Shown here one piece after another: positions 4,923-5,345 of a DNA stretch of 5,345 bases. The stretch's first letter is position 1. Each line of letters starts with the position of its first letter. Under the pieces are notes generated by a model. The model saw only the letters and a program-made list of their open reading frames with translations. It did not search any database and was not told the DNA's origin. The stretch comes from Bacteroidota bacterium (GTDB lineage: Bacteria > Bacteroidota > Bacteroidia > Flavobacteriales > Weeksellaceae): assembly GCA_018266965.1 (NCBI GenBank), contig JAFDZJ010000198.1, forward strand, positions 1 to 5,345, given 5' to 3'. The position numbers were made by a program, and so were the translations under genes.

Positions 4923-5243
4923 ATGAAAAATATTTACACAATACTTGCATTAGTTGTTGGATTAACTCAAATATCAGCACAAACTTATACACCTATAAAA
5001 AATAAAAAAGAAAGAAAAGATGATTTTTCTATTTCTGTTAAAGAAAATGAAAAAGAAAAAATAGATTGGAAATTTGTAAAAGAATACTTTTCAGATAAAA
5101 AAGATAATGATTCTATAAAATTTTCAGTCAAAATAATACAGCCTAAATTAAACCACTTAAAAAGTGAAAAAAAATATACAGTTCAGGGTATCACTAAAAA
5201 TATAGATGATTTAATTTCAACTTTAAAACAAATGCTTAAATAA
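4923..5243 (+). CDS. Small lysine-rich secreted protein of unknown function
   Basis: This is a 106-residue protein I cannot place in a family. Residues 1-19 form a clear Sec signal peptide (MKNIYTILALVVGLTQISA) with likely signal peptidase I cleavage at SA/Q, giving a mature protein starting QTYTPIKNKK. The mature 87 residues contain about 20 lysines and no cysteine, so it is neither a lipoprotein nor disulfide-bonded. A highly charged N-terminal stretch (about 26-50) is followed by a segment with strand-like alternation (IKFSVKIIQP, then KKYTVQGI) and a C-terminal amphipathic helix (NIDDLISTLKQMLK). There is no type IX secretion tail, so a periplasmic location is the simplest reading. It is flanked by terminators on both sides and so is probably transcribed alone. 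The signal peptide, normal start and tight terminator support a real gene. Confidence 0.7.
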   Translation: MKNIYTILALVVGLTQISAQTYTPIKNKKERKDDFSISVKENEKEKIDWKFVKEYFSDKKDNDSIKFSVKIIQPKLNHLKSEKKYTVQGITKNIDDLISTLKQMLK

Positions 5244-5272
5244 AATCGAAATTGATTTTATTATATTTTTTT
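5239..5272 (+). terminator. Terminator overlapping the stop codon of the small secreted protein gene
   Basis: AATAAAATC (5239-5247) pairs perfectly with GATTTTATT (5254-5262) around a 6-nt loop, followed by ATA and seven T (5266-5272). The TAA stop codon (5241-5243) lies inside the left arm. Confidence 0.75.
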
Positions 5273-5345
5273 AAAAATTTGAACGCTGTAATTTGTTTAA
5301 CAGATAAGTTTAATTTTGATGTGCTTGACAATAAAAATTACACAA
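5273..5345 (+). other. Intergenic end of the window with a possible promoter
   Basis: These last 73 bases are non-coding as far as visible. TAATTTTG at 5311-5318 matches TAnnTTTG, with TTTG at 5292-5295 only 15 nt before it, shorter than the usual spacing. A gene starting beyond the window could use it. Confidence 0.25.

Noticed and set aside
1..5345. CRISPR array, tRNA, rRNA, riboswitch, toxin-antitoxin or phage-defence genes
   Set aside because: No regularly spaced repeats, RNA-gene-like or aptamer-like structures, or paired small genes with relevant motifs were seen on either strand.

Overview
The window looks like chromosomal DNA from a member of the Bacteroidota, most likely class Flavobacteriia (Weeksellaceae/Flavobacteriaceae-like). 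The evidence is very low G+C, lysine- and asparagine-rich proteins, A-rich leaders without clear Shine-Dalgarno sites, promoter motifs of the Bacteroidota type (TTTG about 18-20 nt upstream of TAnnTTTG), lipocalin-like lipoproteins, and a typical Bacteroidota-style beta clamp. No genus can be named from the sequence alone.

Layout from left to right. (1) Bases 1-294 hold the C-terminal end of a sialidase (exo-alpha-sialidase/neuraminidase), followed by a strong hairpin. (2) A small lipocalin-like lipoprotein (409-867) has its own good promoter. It is followed closely by a two-helix membrane protein with a bacterial PH-like domain (892-1296). (3) A 708-bp degenerate insertion sequence (1336-2043) sits between two imperfect terminal inverted repeats. 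It encodes, on the minus strand, the N-terminal half of a zinc-ribbon transposase with two apparent frameshifts and no C-terminal half. A perfect 32-nt palindrome lies just upstream of the likely original transposase start. (4) An AraC-family regulator with a GyrI-like effector-binding domain (2126-3028) appears to begin at a TTG codon. It converges on (5) a DgkA-type lipid kinase (3458-3090, minus strand), and the two share a hairpin terminator. (6) The dgkA-type gene is divergent from dnaN, the replication sliding clamp (3603-4730), which has a terminator with a T-run. (7) A lysine-rich secreted small protein of unknown function (4923-5243) ends in a terminator that overlaps its stop codon.

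Most units look independently transcribed, each bounded by its own hairpin. Only the lipoprotein/PH-domain pair could form a short operon. dnaN and dgkA are housekeeping genes. The sialidase, lipoprotein and small secreted protein are envelope or secreted functions. I see no CRISPR array, tRNA, rRNA, riboswitch or defence system, and nothing I would call a new multi-gene system. The most informative unexplained structure is the internally deleted, MITE-like IS with its palindrome, next to a regulator gene that lacks an ATG.
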